NCBI RefSeq assembly: GCF_000376985.1
Contig: NZ_AQYA01000037.1
Span: 248,001 to 312,000, forward strand
Source of the DNA: Streptococcus henryi DSM 19005
GTDB lineage: Bacteria > Bacillota > Bacilli > Lactobacillales > Streptococcaceae
DNA: 64,000 nt
Direction of reading: 5' to 3'
Numbering within the stretch: position 1 is the first letter of the stretch; each line of letters starts with the position of its first letter. Shown piece after piece: positions 56,757 through 64,000 of this stretch. Made by a program: the position numbers and the translations under genes. The notes beneath the pieces were generated by a model. The model saw only the letters and a program-made list of their open reading frames with translations, ran no database searches and was not told the DNA's origin.

Positions 56757-57845
56757 ATGGCAAAAAGACTACTAATTTTAGAGGATGGCACTATTTTTGA
56801 AGGGAAAGCCTTCGGTGCTGATGTAGATGTAACTGGAGAAATTGTCTTCAGTACGGGAATGACAGGCTATCAAGAGTCTATCACTGACCAATCTTATAAC
56901 GGTCAAATTTTAACTTTCACCTATCCTTTGGTTGGGAATTACGGTGTTAACCGTGATGACTATGAGTCAATCAAACCAACATGTAAGGGTGTGGTTGTTG
57001 CTGAAGCTGCTCGTCGTGCAAGCAACTGGCGCAACCAAATGACTTTGGATGAGTTTTTGAAGGCTAAAAATATTCCTGGTATTTCAGGGATTGATACGCG
57101 TGCTTTGACAAAAATCATTCGTCAGCATGGGACAATGAAAGCAACCTTGGCTAACGCTGGTGATTCTATTGATCACCTTCAAGACCAACTTCGTGCGACT
57201 GTCCTTCCAACAAATAATATTGAACAAGTTTCTACTAAGACAGCTTATCCAGCTCCAGGTATTGGTAAGAACATTGTTCTTGTCGACTTTGGTTTGAAAC
57301 ATTCTATCTTGAGAGAATTTTCAAAACGTGATTGTAATGTGACAGTTGTTCCGCATGACATCACAGCAGAAGAGATTCTTCATCTCAATCCTGATGGGGT
57401 TATGTTGTCAAATGGACCTGGTAACCCAACAGATGTTCCTCACGCTTTGGATATGATCCGCGGTGTTCAAGGGAAAATCCCAATCTTTGGTATCTGTATG
57501 GGACATCAATTGTTCAGTCTTGCAAATGGTGCAACGACTTACAAGATGAAATTTGGTCACCGTGGTTTTAACCACGCTGTTCGTGAAATTGCGACTGGAC
57601 GTGTTGACTTCACCAGCCAAAACCATGGCTTCGCAGTTGACCGTGAGACGCTTCCGGATTGCCTCATGGTAACCCATGAAGAAATCAATGATAAGTCTGT
57701 TGAAGGTGTTCGTCACCGTGACTTCCCAGCCTTTTCAGTGCAATTCCACCCAGATGCCGCACCTGGACCACATGATGCTTCTTACTTATTTGATGAATTC
57801 CTAGAATTGATTGATGCCTTTAAAGCAGACCAAGCAAATCGCTAG
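56757..57845 (+). CDS. carA: Carbamoyl-phosphate synthase small subunit (glutaminase)
   Basis: This 362-residue amidotransferase supplies ammonia to CarB. The N-terminal domain begins [20 protein letters not shown], with [12 protein letters not shown] near residue 112. The class I glutaminase domain has SNGPGNP near 220 and the nucleophile in FGICMGHQL near 250. The triad region reads [13 protein letters not shown]: Asp follows the conserved HP where the usual residue is Glu, a substitution I recall from other streptococci. ATG with GAAAGG 7 bases upstream. Confidence 0.97.
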   Translation: MAKRLLILEDGTIFEGKAFGADVDVTGEIVFSTGMTGYQESITDQSYNGQILTFTYPLVGNYGVNRDDYESIKPTCKGVVVAEAARRASNWRNQMTLDEFLKAKNIPGISGIDTRALTKIIRQHGTMKATLANAGDSIDHLQDQLRATVLPTNNIEQVSTKTAYPAPGIGKNIVLVDFGLKHSILREFSKRDCNVTVVPHDITAEEILHLNPDGVMLSNGPGNPTDVPHALDMIRGVQGKIPIFGICMGHQLFSLANGATTYKMKFGHRGFNHAVREIATGRVDFTSQNHGFAVDRETLPDCLMVTHEEINDKSVEGVRHRDFPAFSVQFHPDAAPGPHDASYLFDEFLELIDAFKADQANR

Positions 57846-57965
57846 TAAGGAAGTTGAAAATAGTAGACAAGTCTTAAAGACAAATTTTTTGTCAAAGTGT
57901 TCGTCTATGCAATAGTTTAAAAATGTAGAATATTGAAATGTTTTTAAACGACAGAGAACTATTTA

Positions 57966-57989
57966 ATTCTATCCAGAGAGATAGAGAAT
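57966..57989 (+). promoter_or_regulatory. PyrR-type binding hairpin 1 in the carB leader
   Basis: TCTATC (57968-57973), loop CAGAGA, GATAGA (57980-57985). The core TCCAGAGAG fits PyrR sites. GAAAGG follows at 57992-57997 inside the palindrome AGGCCTAGGCCT (57995-58006). Confidence 0.75.
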
Positions 57990-58006
57990 ACGAAAGGCCT
58001 AGGCCT

Positions 58007-58109
58007 ATTTGACGGTAGCTAAAGCAACTCGTCAAATAACACTAACCGCTAGGGCGGATTAGTTAGCCTATGCACTAGCTCGAAAATGATTTATTGTCGA
58101 AATCATTTT
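58007..58109 (+). promoter_or_regulatory. Palindrome-rich middle part of the carB leader
   Basis: ATTTGACG (58007-58014) pairs with CGTCAAAT (58030-58037). AAAATGATTT (58083-58092) pairs perfectly with AAATCATTTT (58100-58109). No ORF is credible. The helices suggest a long structured leader with more than one fold. Confidence 0.55.
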
Positions 58110-58134
58110 CTCACGTCGGAGTCATCGATTTAAT

Positions 58135-58165
58135 GCCGTCCTGAGAGACGGCGAATAGAAAGGAG
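58135..58165 (+). promoter_or_regulatory. PyrR-type binding hairpin 2 and displaced ribosome site of carB
   Basis: GCCGTC (58135-58140), loop CTGAGA, GACGGC (58147-58152) is a perfect PyrR-type hairpin. AGAAAGGAG (58157-58165) follows 4 bases later and is the only strong Shine-Dalgarno before carB, yet it is 147 bases from the start codon. Confidence 0.75.
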
Positions 58166-58167
58166 TG

Positions 58168-58312
58168 GATACGAGTTCGATTAGCTTATTTGCTAATCTG
58201 AACGCGCCCTACAAGCTGTGTCAAAAAGACAATTTTTCCTAGTGTCTTGTGACACTTCGTCAAAATTCCTATTTTGACTTTGCTTGTTTAACGGGCTTTG
58301 TATCATAAAAAT
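58168..58312 (+). promoter_or_regulatory. Structured RNA element between RBS and start codon of carB
   Basis: GATAC (58168-58172) can pair with GTATC (58300-58304) and enclose everything between. Inside are a GTTCGATTAGC/GCTAATCTGAAC hairpin (about 58175-58202) and a long arm: GCCC/GGGC (58206-58209 with 58293-58296), CAAGC/GCTTG (58212-58216 with 58282-58286), GTCAAAA/TTTTGAC (58220-58226 with 58272-58278), AATTTT/AAAATT (58231-58236 with 58262-58267) and GTGTC/GACAC (58242-58246 with 58251-58255). If folded, the gap from RBS to AUG shrinks to about 10 bases. Confidence 0.7.
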
Positions 58313-61300
58313 ATGCCTAAACGTACTGATATTAAAAAAATTATGGTGATTGGTTCTGGTCCTATTATTATTGGTCAAGCTGCTGAGTTTGACTATGCTG
58401 GGACTCAGGCTTGTCTTGCTTTGAAAGAGGAAGGCTACAGCGTTATCTTGGTTAATTCCAACCCTGCAACCATCATGACTGATAAAGAAATTGCTGATAA
58501 GGTTTATATTGAGCCTATCACACTTGAATTTGTGACACGTATTCTTCGTAAAGAACGCCCAGATGCTCTTCTTCCAACACTTGGTGGTCAAACTGGTCTT
58601 AACATGGCCATGCAGTTGTCAAAAGCTGGTATTCTTGACGAACTAGGTGTGGAATTGCTTGGTACAAAGTTGTCAGCCATTGACCAAGCCGAAGACCGTG
58701 ATCTTTTCAAACAACTCATGGAAGAATTGGAACAGCCAATTCCAGAATCTGACATTGTTTCAACTGTTGAAGAAGCAGTGGCTTTTGCCTCAGAAATCGG
58801 CTACCCAGTAATTGTTCGTCCTGCCTTTACCCTCGGTGGTACTGGTGGTGGTATGTGTGCCAATGAAGCAGAGCTCCGTGAAATTGCAAAGAATGGTCTC
58901 AAATTGTCACCAGTGACACAATGTTTGATTGAACGTTCTATTGCAGGTTTCAAGGAAATTGAGTATGAAGTGATGCGTGATGCTGCTGACAATGCCCTTG
59001 TTGTCTGTAACATGGAAAACTTTGACCCAGTTGGAATCCACACAGGGGACTCAATCGTTTTCGCACCAACGCAAACTCTCTCAGATATTGAAAACCAAAT
59101 GTTGCGTGATGCCAGCTTGAAAATCATACGTGCCCTTAAAATTGAAGGGGGATGTAACGTTCAGCTAGCCCTTGATCCACACAGCTTCAAGTACTACGTT
59201 ATCGAAGTTAACCCCCGTGTGTCACGTTCATCTGCCCTTGCCTCAAAAGCAACTGGTTACCCAATCGCAAAATTGGCCGCTAAGATTGCCGTTGGTTTGA
59301 CCCTTGATGAAATGATCAACCCAGTAACAGGTACAACTTATGCCATGTTCGAACCTGCTCTTGACTACGTCGTTGCTAAGATTCCACGTTTCCCATTTGA
59401 TAAATTCGAACATGGTGAGCGTCGCCTTGGTACACAGATGAAGGCTACGGGTGAAGTTATGGCCATCGGCCGTAACATTGAGGAGTCACTCCTCAAGGCT
59501 TGTCGTTCCCTTGAAATCGGTGTTTACCACAATGAAATGGCAGATTTAGCTGATGCCACTGACGATCAACTCTTCGAGAAAATCGTTAAAGCTCAAGATG
59601 ACCGCCTCTTCTACGTGTCTGAAGCTATCCGTCGAGGTTTCTCTATTGAAGAAATAGCAGAGCTGACTAAGATTGATATCTTCTTCCTTGATAAATTGCT
59701 CCATATCTTCGAAATTGAAGAAGAGCTCAAAGTAAATGTTGGTAACCTTGATTTGCTTAAAGAAGCTAAACGAAATGGTTTTGCCGATCGTAAAATTGCT
59801 GAGCTTTGGAATCAAACAACAGATGAAATTCGCAACTTGCGCAAAGAGAATAAGATCCTTCCAGTCTACAAGATGGTTGATACTTGTGCGGCTGAATTTG
59901 AATCAGCAACACCTTATTTCTACTCAACTTATGAGTGGGAAAATGAGTTCATCAAGTCAGATAAAGAGTCAGTGATCGTACTTGGTTCAGGTCCAATCCG
60001 TATCGGACAAGGGGTTGAGTTTGACTACGCAACCGTTCACTCTGTAAAAGCCATTCAGGCAGCAGGTTATGAAGCTATCATCATGAACTCAAATCCTGAG
60101 ACAGTATCAACTGACTTCTCAGTTTCAGATAAACTTTACTTTGAACCTCTCACTTTTGAAGACGTTATGAACGTTATCGAACTTGAGCAGCCTAAAGGTG
60201 TCGTTGTTCAGTTCGGTGGACAAACAGCCATCAACCTTGCTGAAAGCTTGTCAAATGCAGGTGTCGCAATTCTTGGTACACAAGTGGCAGACTTGGACCG
60301 TGCCGAAGACCGTGACCTCTTTGAAAAAGCCCTCAAAGAACTCGATATTCCACAGCCGCCAGGACAAACGGCTACTAATGAAGAAGAAGCGGTTGAGGCA
60401 GCACGTAAGATTGGCTTCCCTGTTCTCGTTCGTCCGTCATACGTCCTTGGTGGACGTGCCATGGAAATCGTTGAAAACGAAGATGACCTTCGTTCTTACA
60501 TGCGTACAGCTGTTAAGGCAAGTCCAGAACACCCAGTTCTTGTAGACTCATACTTGGTTGGTCGTGAGTGTGAAGTAGATGCCATCTCTGATGGAAAAGA
60601 CGTTCTTATTCCAGGTATCATGGAACATATTGAACGCGCTGGTGTCCATTCAGGAGACTCAATGGCCGTCTACCCACCACAAACTCTTTCAAAAGAGATT
60701 CAAGAAACCATCGCAGACTATACAAAACGTTTGGCAATCGGCCTTAACTGTATCGGTATGATGAACATCCAATTTGTTATCAAAGATGAAAAAGTTTATG
60801 TTATCGAGGTCAACCCTCGTGCCAGCCGTACGGTTCCATTCTTGTCTAAAGTAACCAATATCCCAATGGCTCAGGTTGCAACTAAACTCATCTTGGGACA
60901 ATCTTTGGCTGATTTGGGATATGAAGATGGTCTTTACCCAGAAAGCCAACAAGTCCATGTTAAAGCACCAGTCTTCTCATTCACTAAGTTGGCTAAAGTA
61001 GATAGCCTGCTTGGACCTGAAATGAAATCAACTGGTGAGGTTATGGGTTCAGATTCAACTCTTGAAAAAGCCCTTTACAAAGCCTTTGAAGCATCATACT
61101 TCCACTTGCCAGAATTTGGTAATGTCATCTTCACTATCGCTGACGAGACTAAGGAAGAAGCATTAGGACTTGCAAAACGCTTTGATGCCATTGGTTACAG
61201 CATTTTTGCGACAGAAGGAACAGCTAAGTACTTTGCGGAAAATGGATTAGATTCAACGCTTGTAAACAAACTTGGTGAAGATGATAGCAATGACATTCCT

Positions 61301-61492
61301 GCCCTTGTTCGTGCTGGACGTGTTCAAGCAATTGTCAACACAGTTGGTAACAAACGTACCTTTGACGAAGATGGAGCTACCATCCGAGGCTCTGCTATTG
61401 CCCAAGGAGTACCACTTTTCACAGCCCTCGACACTGCAGACGCAATGTGTAAAGTGCTTGAAAGCCGTGGCTTCATGACACAAGCAATCTAA
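58313..61492 (+). CDS. carB: Carbamoyl-phosphate synthase large subunit
   Basis: This 1059-residue enzyme makes carbamoyl phosphate from bicarbonate, ATP and CarA-derived ammonia. Two homologous halves each carry an ATP-grasp domain: [17 protein letters not shown] near residue 14 and [16 protein letters not shown] near 557, with [17 protein letters not shown] and [17 protein letters not shown] as the metal and ATP segments. A C-terminal allosteric domain binds effectors. The start is ATG 58313 ([14 protein letters not shown]), the usual N-terminus, but there is no adjacent RBS; a TTG at 58298 also lacks one. A 467-bp structured leader separates it from carA. Confidence 0.96.
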   Translation: MPKRTDIKKIMVIGSGPIIIGQAAEFDYAGTQACLALKEEGYSVILVNSNPATIMTDKEIADKVYIEPITLEFVTRILRKERPDALLPTLGGQTGLNMAMQLSKAGILDELGVELLGTKLSAIDQAEDRDLFKQLMEELEQPIPESDIVSTVEEAVAFASEIGYPVIVRPAFTLGGTGGGMCANEAELREIAKNGLKLSPVTQCLIERSIAGFKEIEYEVMRDAADNALVVCNMENFDPVGIHTGDSIVFAPTQTLSDIENQMLRDASLKIIRALKIEGGCNVQLALDPHSFKYYVIEVNPRVSRSSALASKATGYPIAKLAAKIAVGLTLDEMINPVTGTTYAMFEPALDYVVAKIPRFPFDKFEHGERRLGTQMKATGEVMAIGRNIEESLLKACRSLEIGVYHNEMADLADATDDQLFEKIVKAQDDRLFYVSEAIRRGFSIEEIAELTKIDIFFLDKLLHIFEIEEELKVNVGNLDLLKEAKRNGFADRKIAELWNQTTDEIRNLRKENKILPVYKMVDTCAAEFESATPYFYSTYEWENEFIKSDKESVIVLGSGPIRIGQGVEFDYATVHSVKAIQAAGYEAIIMNSNPETVSTDFSVSDKLYFEPLTFEDVMNVIELEQPKGVVVQFGGQTAINLAESLSNAGVAILGTQVADLDRAEDRDLFEKALKELDIPQPPGQTATNEEEAVEAARKIGFPVLVRPSYVLGGRAMEIVENEDDLRSYMRTAVKASPEHPVLVDSYLVGRECEVDAISDGKDVLIPGIMEHIERAGVHSGDSMAVYPPQTLSKEIQETIADYTKRLAIGLNCIGMMNIQFVIKDEKVYVIEVNPRASRTVPFLSKVTNIPMAQVATKLILGQSLADLGYEDGLYPESQQVHVKAPVFSFTKLAKVDSLLGPEMKSTGEVMGSDSTLEKALYKAFEASYFHLPEFGNVIFTIADETKEEALGLAKRFDAIGYSIFATEGTAKYFAENGLDSTLVNKLGEDDSNDIPALVRAGRVQAIVNTVGNKRTFDEDGATIRGSAIAQGVPLFTALDTADAMCKVLESRGFMTQAI

Positions 61493-61498
61493 AGAAAC

Positions 61499-61538
61499 AA
61501 CTAGGTTTGAGATTTATTCTCAGCCTAGTTTTCTTTTT
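61499..61538 (+). terminator. Terminator of carB
   Basis: AACTAGG and TTGAGA (61499-61512) pair with TCTCA and CCTAGTT (61518-61530), followed by a T-rich run. Confidence 0.85.
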
Positions 61539-61564
61539 AACTTGGATTTTAAATGTGCTATAAT
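61536..61564 (+). promoter_or_regulatory. Promoter of the TfoX-N protein gene
   Basis: TTTAAC (61536-61541), a 17-base spacer and TATAAT (61559-61564) with an extended TG. Confidence 0.7.
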
Positions 61565-61593
61565 TGGCTTGAAAGATAAAGGAGGACCGAGCC

Positions 61594-61908
61594 ATGACTT
61601 CAAGTAAGGACTATTTAGATTTTGTTTTGGGACAATTATCTGGATTAGAGGAAATCAGATACCGAGCAATGATGGGTGAATACATCCTTTATTATAAGGA
61701 TAAGATTGTCGGAGGTATTTATGATGATCGACTCTTAGTCAAACCTGTCAAATCAGCCCTCGACTATTTATCCGAAGTCAATTATGAAGAGCCCTATCCT
61801 GGCGCAAAAGAAATGCTTCTCGTTGATGACCTTGACAATCCAGACTACCTAACTGGTTTGTTCGATGCCATGGTTGAAGAGCTACCAGAACCTAAAAAGA
61901 AGAAATGA
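61594..61908 (+). CDS. TfoX N-terminal domain family protein
   Basis: This 104-residue protein matches the TfoX/Sxy N-terminal domain: YLDFVLGQLSGLEEIRYRAM, MMGEYILYYKDKIVGGIYDD and a final MVEELPEPKKKK tail. Only the N-terminal domain is present; full TfoX competence regulators of proteobacteria also have a C-terminal domain. In Firmicutes such single-domain proteins are widespread and their role is unknown, so a competence link should not be assumed. It has GGAGG before the ATG, its own promoter and a terminator. Confidence 0.85.
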   Translation: MTSSKDYLDFVLGQLSGLEEIRYRAMMGEYILYYKDKIVGGIYDDRLLVKPVKSALDYLSEVNYEEPYPGAKEMLLVDDLDNPDYLTGLFDAMVEELPEPKKKK

Positions 61909-61942
61909 CAGAAACTATCATTTGAAGCCTTATAATTTACTC

Positions 61943-61966
61943 GCAACCAAAAAATGGTTGCTTTTT
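61943..61966 (+). terminator. Terminator after the TfoX-N protein gene
   Basis: GCAACCA (61943-61949) pairs with TGGTTGC (61955-61961), loop of five A, then TTTTT. Confidence 0.92.
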
Positions 61967-62001
61967 CAATGCAAACGTCAATATTTTTTCGAATATATAA
62001 A

Positions 62002-62038
62002 GTGAAGACTTCACATTTAATAACTTTTAAGTTATTAT
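62002..62038. promoter_or_regulatory. Promoter with two palindromic operators of the toxin-antitoxin operon
   Basis: TTCACA (62010-62015), a 17-base spacer and TATTAT (62033-62038). GTGAAGACTTCAC (62002-62014) is a perfect 13-bp palindrome over the -35, and TAATAACTTTTAAGTTATTA (62018-62037) is a perfect 20-bp palindrome across the spacer and -10. These are the expected binding sites of the HTH antitoxin for autorepression. Confidence 0.78.
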
Positions 62039-62054
62039 AGAGAGGAAGATAAGT

Positions 62055-62420
62055 TTGCATAAAATTCATTTTTATAAGGATAAACATGGTAACCAACCCG
62101 TCGCTGACTATATTCGTTTACTCCAACAGAGGAAAGATAAAGATAGTCGGATAAAATTGAAAAAAATTCAGGACTACATGAGATTACTAAGTGAGCATGG
62201 AACTTATATTGGTCAACCAGTAGTTAAACACTTAAGTGGTGAAATATGGGAACTACGTCCCCTAAGAGATAGAATATTATTTGCAGCCTGGATTGATGGG
62301 GGATTTGTCTTGCTTCATCAATTTGTCAAGCGAACACAAAAAACACCGAAACGTGAAATAGAACAAGCAATAAGAGAACTAGAAGATTTCATAGAAAGGA
62401 AACAGAAAGATGAAAAATAA
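62055..62420 (+). CDS. HigB/RelE-superfamily toxin (Gp49-like)
   Basis: This 121-residue basic protein has the HigB-type pattern: [20 protein letters not shown] at the N-terminus, [21 protein letters not shown] in the core strands, and [20 protein letters not shown] near the end. The family cleaves mRNA on ribosomes. Translation starts at TTG 62055 behind GAGGAAG. The antitoxin ORF overlaps by 11 bases; toxin-first order is typical of higBA. Activity is inferred. Confidence 0.9.
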   Translation: MHKIHFYKDKHGNQPVADYIRLLQQRKDKDSRIKLKKIQDYMRLLSEHGTYIGQPVVKHLSGEIWELRPLRDRILFAAWIDGGFVLLHQFVKRTQKTPKREIEQAIRELEDFIERKQKDEK

Positions 62421-62700
62421 TCCAGCTATTGGTCAATCCTGGGAAGAATTTGAAAAAGAAGTCTTTAGCCAAGAAGAAATTGAAGCGAGCAAAGTTCGCG
62501 TCGCCATCATGTCTGAACTAATTTTAGCTAGAAATGAACGCGGTATTTCTCAAAAGAAGTTAGAAGAAATGAGCGGTGTCAGACAGCCAGTCATCGCCCG
62601 CATGGAGACAGGAGTTACTAGTCCTCGCTTGGATACTGTCCTCAAAGTCCTCTATAGCCTAGGAAAAACCTTGCAAGTTGTGGACATTGAACAAGGGTAG
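62410..62700 (+). CDS. HigA-like antitoxin with XRE-type helix-turn-helix
   Basis: This 96-residue protein has a helical N-terminal toxin-contact segment ([20 protein letters not shown]) and a Cro/C1-type DNA-binding domain ([20 protein letters not shown], then [20 protein letters not shown]). It would neutralise the upstream toxin and repress the shared promoter through the palindromes at 62002-62037. ATG overlaps the toxin gene, with AAGGAAA upstream. A weak terminator (AAGATC/GGTCTT) lies near 62722-62750. Confidence 0.9.
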   Translation: MKNNPAIGQSWEEFEKEVFSQEEIEASKVRVAIMSELILARNERGISQKKLEEMSGVRQPVIARMETGVTSPRLDTVLKVLYSLGKTLQVVDIEQG

Positions 62701-62778
62701 ATAATAATTATGAAAATTACTTAAGATCGAAGGCTTCTTTGGTCTTTTTTCTATTCAGCTTACTATAAGAAAATTTGA

Positions 62779-62784
62779 TATAAT
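62779..62784 (+). promoter_or_regulatory. Extended -10 of relP
   Basis: TGATATAAT gives a perfect -10 with an extended TG (62776-62784); no strong -35. It is 30 bases before the ATG. Confidence 0.6.
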
Positions 62785-62814
62785 TGAGTCAGTAAGTATA
62801 GATTAGGAATTGTT

Positions 62815-63438
62815 ATGAAAGATTCGATTTATGGAAAATACGGAGACTATCTCCCCCTGATTTTAGAGGATTTTAGTCACCGTTTTAAGGAGCAAAATAA
62901 ACTTTCCAAGGCTGAGACTGGATACAAGCTATATGAACATTTTATTGCGCGTGTTAAAAGTGCAAAAAGCATGAGAGACAAGTGCCAGCGTAAGGCCTTG
63001 CCTGAGACAACAGAATCTGCCCTCAAAATCATTCGCGACAGCATTGGTATTCGGATTGTCTGCGGTTTTATCGATGACATCTACAAGCTGGTTGAGCTCA
63101 TCCGCCAGTTCGATGACTGTCAAATCGTCACAGAGAAGGATTACATCCTCAATGCCAAACCCAATGGTTACCGCTCTTACCACATGATAGTGGAAGTGAC
63201 AACGCCTTATCCTGATTGTTTGGGAAATGAGCAGGGCTCCTATTATATTGAAATCCAGCTCCGCACCATTGCACAGGATTCTTGGGCAAGTTTGGAACAC
63301 CAGATGAAGTATAAACACGACATAAAGAATCCAAAGCGCATTGTCCGTGAACTCAAACGCTGCGCTGATGAATTAGCATCTTGTGATTTGAGTATGCAGA
63401 CCATACGCAATTTGATAGAAGAAAGTTCGGGTGACTAA
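62815..63438 (+). CDS. relP: Small alarmone synthetase RelP
   Basis: This 207-residue stand-alone (p)ppGpp synthetase of the SAS type has SIGIRIVCGFIDDIYKL near residue 75, NGYRSYHMIVEV near 115 and IEIQLRTIAQDSWASLEHQM near 140 (the G-loop Tyr and EIQxRT metal/ATP segments). There is no hydrolase domain. It is directly followed by a response-regulator gene, the relP-relR order described in S. mutans relPRS, so I call it RelP rather than RelQ. ATG start; RBS is weak. The RelA/SpoT pseudogene at 33716 is a separate paralogue. Confidence 0.92.
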   Translation: MKDSIYGKYGDYLPLILEDFSHRFKEQNKLSKAETGYKLYEHFIARVKSAKSMRDKCQRKALPETTESALKIIRDSIGIRIVCGFIDDIYKLVELIRQFDDCQIVTEKDYILNAKPNGYRSYHMIVEVTTPYPDCLGNEQGSYYIEIQLRTIAQDSWASLEHQMKYKHDIKNPKRIVRELKRCADELASCDLSMQTIRNLIEESSGD

Positions 63439-64000
63439 ATGAAAGTTTTAATTGCAGAAGATGAAGTGCAAATGAACCGTGTTCTGACCACAGCATTGAC
63501 ACACGAAGGTTATGAGGTTGATTCCGTCTTTGATGGCCAAGCAGCTATTGACCTGGCTGAGGAAAATGCCTATGATGTTATGGTTTTGGATATCATGATG
63601 CCCATCAAATCTGGCCTTGAAGCTGTCCAAGAAATCCGCCAGACCGGCAACCAGACCCACATTATCATGCTGACAGCCATGGCCGAAATTGATGATAGGG
63701 TGAATGGTCTGGACTCTGGAGCAGATGATTATTTAACCAAGCCTTTTTCCTTGAAAGAATTGCTGGCGCGCTTACGTTCAATGGCCCGCCGAGTTGATAC
63801 CAGCTTCACCTCAAACGTCCTCACAGTTGGCACGGTCACCTTAAATGTCGGGGAACAAGAACTTGTCAGTCAAAATACAATCCGTTTGGCAGGAAAAGAA
63901 TCCAAAATGCTGGAATTTTTCATGTTAAACGTAGGCAAAGAATTGTCAACGCAACAACTTTTTAGTCATGTCTGGGCTAACGAAACTGACGAGGATATAG
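63439..64000 (+). CDS. relR: OmpR-family response regulator (RelR-like), 3' truncated
   Basis: The ATG lies directly after the relP stop, and the frame is open to the window edge (187 codons). The receiver domain has EDE near residue 8, the phospho-acceptor Asp in VMVLDIMMP (near 53), the conserved Thr in MLTAM and the Lys in YLTKPFS. A linker and the start of a winged-helix DNA-binding domain follow (LAGKESKMLEFFMLNVGKEL). Position after relP matches relR of the relPRS system, where RelRS responds to oxidative stress and competence signals; the kinase gene should lie just outside. Confidence 0.9.
   Translation, partial: MKVLIAEDEVQMNRVLTTALTHEGYEVDSVFDGQAAIDLAEENAYDVMVLDIMMPIKSGLEAVQEIRQTGNQTHIIMLTAMAEIDDRVNGLDSGADDYLTKPFSLKELLARLRSMARRVDTSFTSNVLTVGTVTLNVGEQELVSQNTIRLAGKESKMLEFFMLNVGKELSTQQLFSHVWANETDEDI

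Noticed and set aside
58300..58306. TATCAT before carB and deoD as a -10 of a leaderless promoter
   Set aside because: The distance to ATG differs (6 and 4 bases) and no -35 has proper spacing in either copy; the RNA-structure reading explains more of the shared sequence.
58298..58312. TTG start five codons upstream of the carB ATG
   Set aside because: No RBS, and it would lie inside the conserved TGTATCAT element shared with deoD; the standard CarB N-terminus begins at 58313.

Overview
The window is a chromosomal segment of a low-GC Firmicute, almost certainly a Streptococcus. The evidence is the gene families (a relP alarmone synthetase gene followed by a relR-type regulator gene, a Wzg/Wzh/Wzd/Wze exopolysaccharide cassette beside deoD and a CpsY-type LysR gene, pepV, a pyrR-pyrP-pyrB-carA-carB block), strong AGGAGG ribosome sites, extended -10 promoters and an LPxTG protein with a YSIRK-like signal. 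The arrangement resembles the salivarius and equinus/bovis groups, but the species cannot be fixed by reading alone.

Layout. 1-2.3 kb: a heterodimeric ABC exporter (first gene cut by the window edge), then a 115-bp tandem repeat. 2.7-5.8 kb: an AEC-type carrier, NADP-type glutamate dehydrogenase and a degenerate peptide-deformylase-like protein. 5.8-9.7 kb: a second heterodimeric ABC exporter preceded by a 21-codon leader peptide and a three-way attenuator. 9.8-16.9 kb: a candidate small RNA and a very large cell-wall amylopullulanase under two LacI-type operators. 17-20 kb: a cre-controlled aldehyde dehydrogenase, a HAD phosphatase and two tandem type I toxin/antisense-RNA loci. 20.9-29.8 kb: uvrC, a membrane protein, a frameshifted immunity gene, two nitroreductases, pepV, a uracil-DNA glycosylase-like protein and a DJ-1/PfpI protein. 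30-37 kb: mnmE (minus strand), then nucleoside salvage (rpiA, deoB, a RelA/SpoT pseudogene, punA, deoD) and a HEPN-domain protein. 37-52.9 kb: cpsY, a 12-gene exopolysaccharide operon whose distal genes are visibly AT-rich, and galU. 53-61.5 kb: a DedA protein and the pyrimidine block with four PyrR-type binding loops. 61.5-64 kb: a TfoX-N protein, a HigBA-like toxin/antitoxin pair, relP and the start of relR.

How the genes work together. rpiA, deoB, punA and deoD form a ribose and nucleoside salvage set. The pyr genes make UMP; UTP feeds galU, which supplies UDP-glucose for the neighbouring polysaccharide cluster. The amylopullulanase and the cre-controlled dehydrogenase reflect carbohydrate-dependent control.

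The most unusual signals are in RNA. (1) The leader-peptide attenuator before the second ABC exporter has RBS, antiterminator and terminator pairings that exclude one another. (2) A structured element of about 90 nt, with compensatory base changes between its two copies, lies between a Shine-Dalgarno sequence and the start codon of both deoD and carB. (3) Two txpA/ratA-like type I toxin loci sit side by side. (4) PyrR loops are placed next to ribosome sites before carA and carB.
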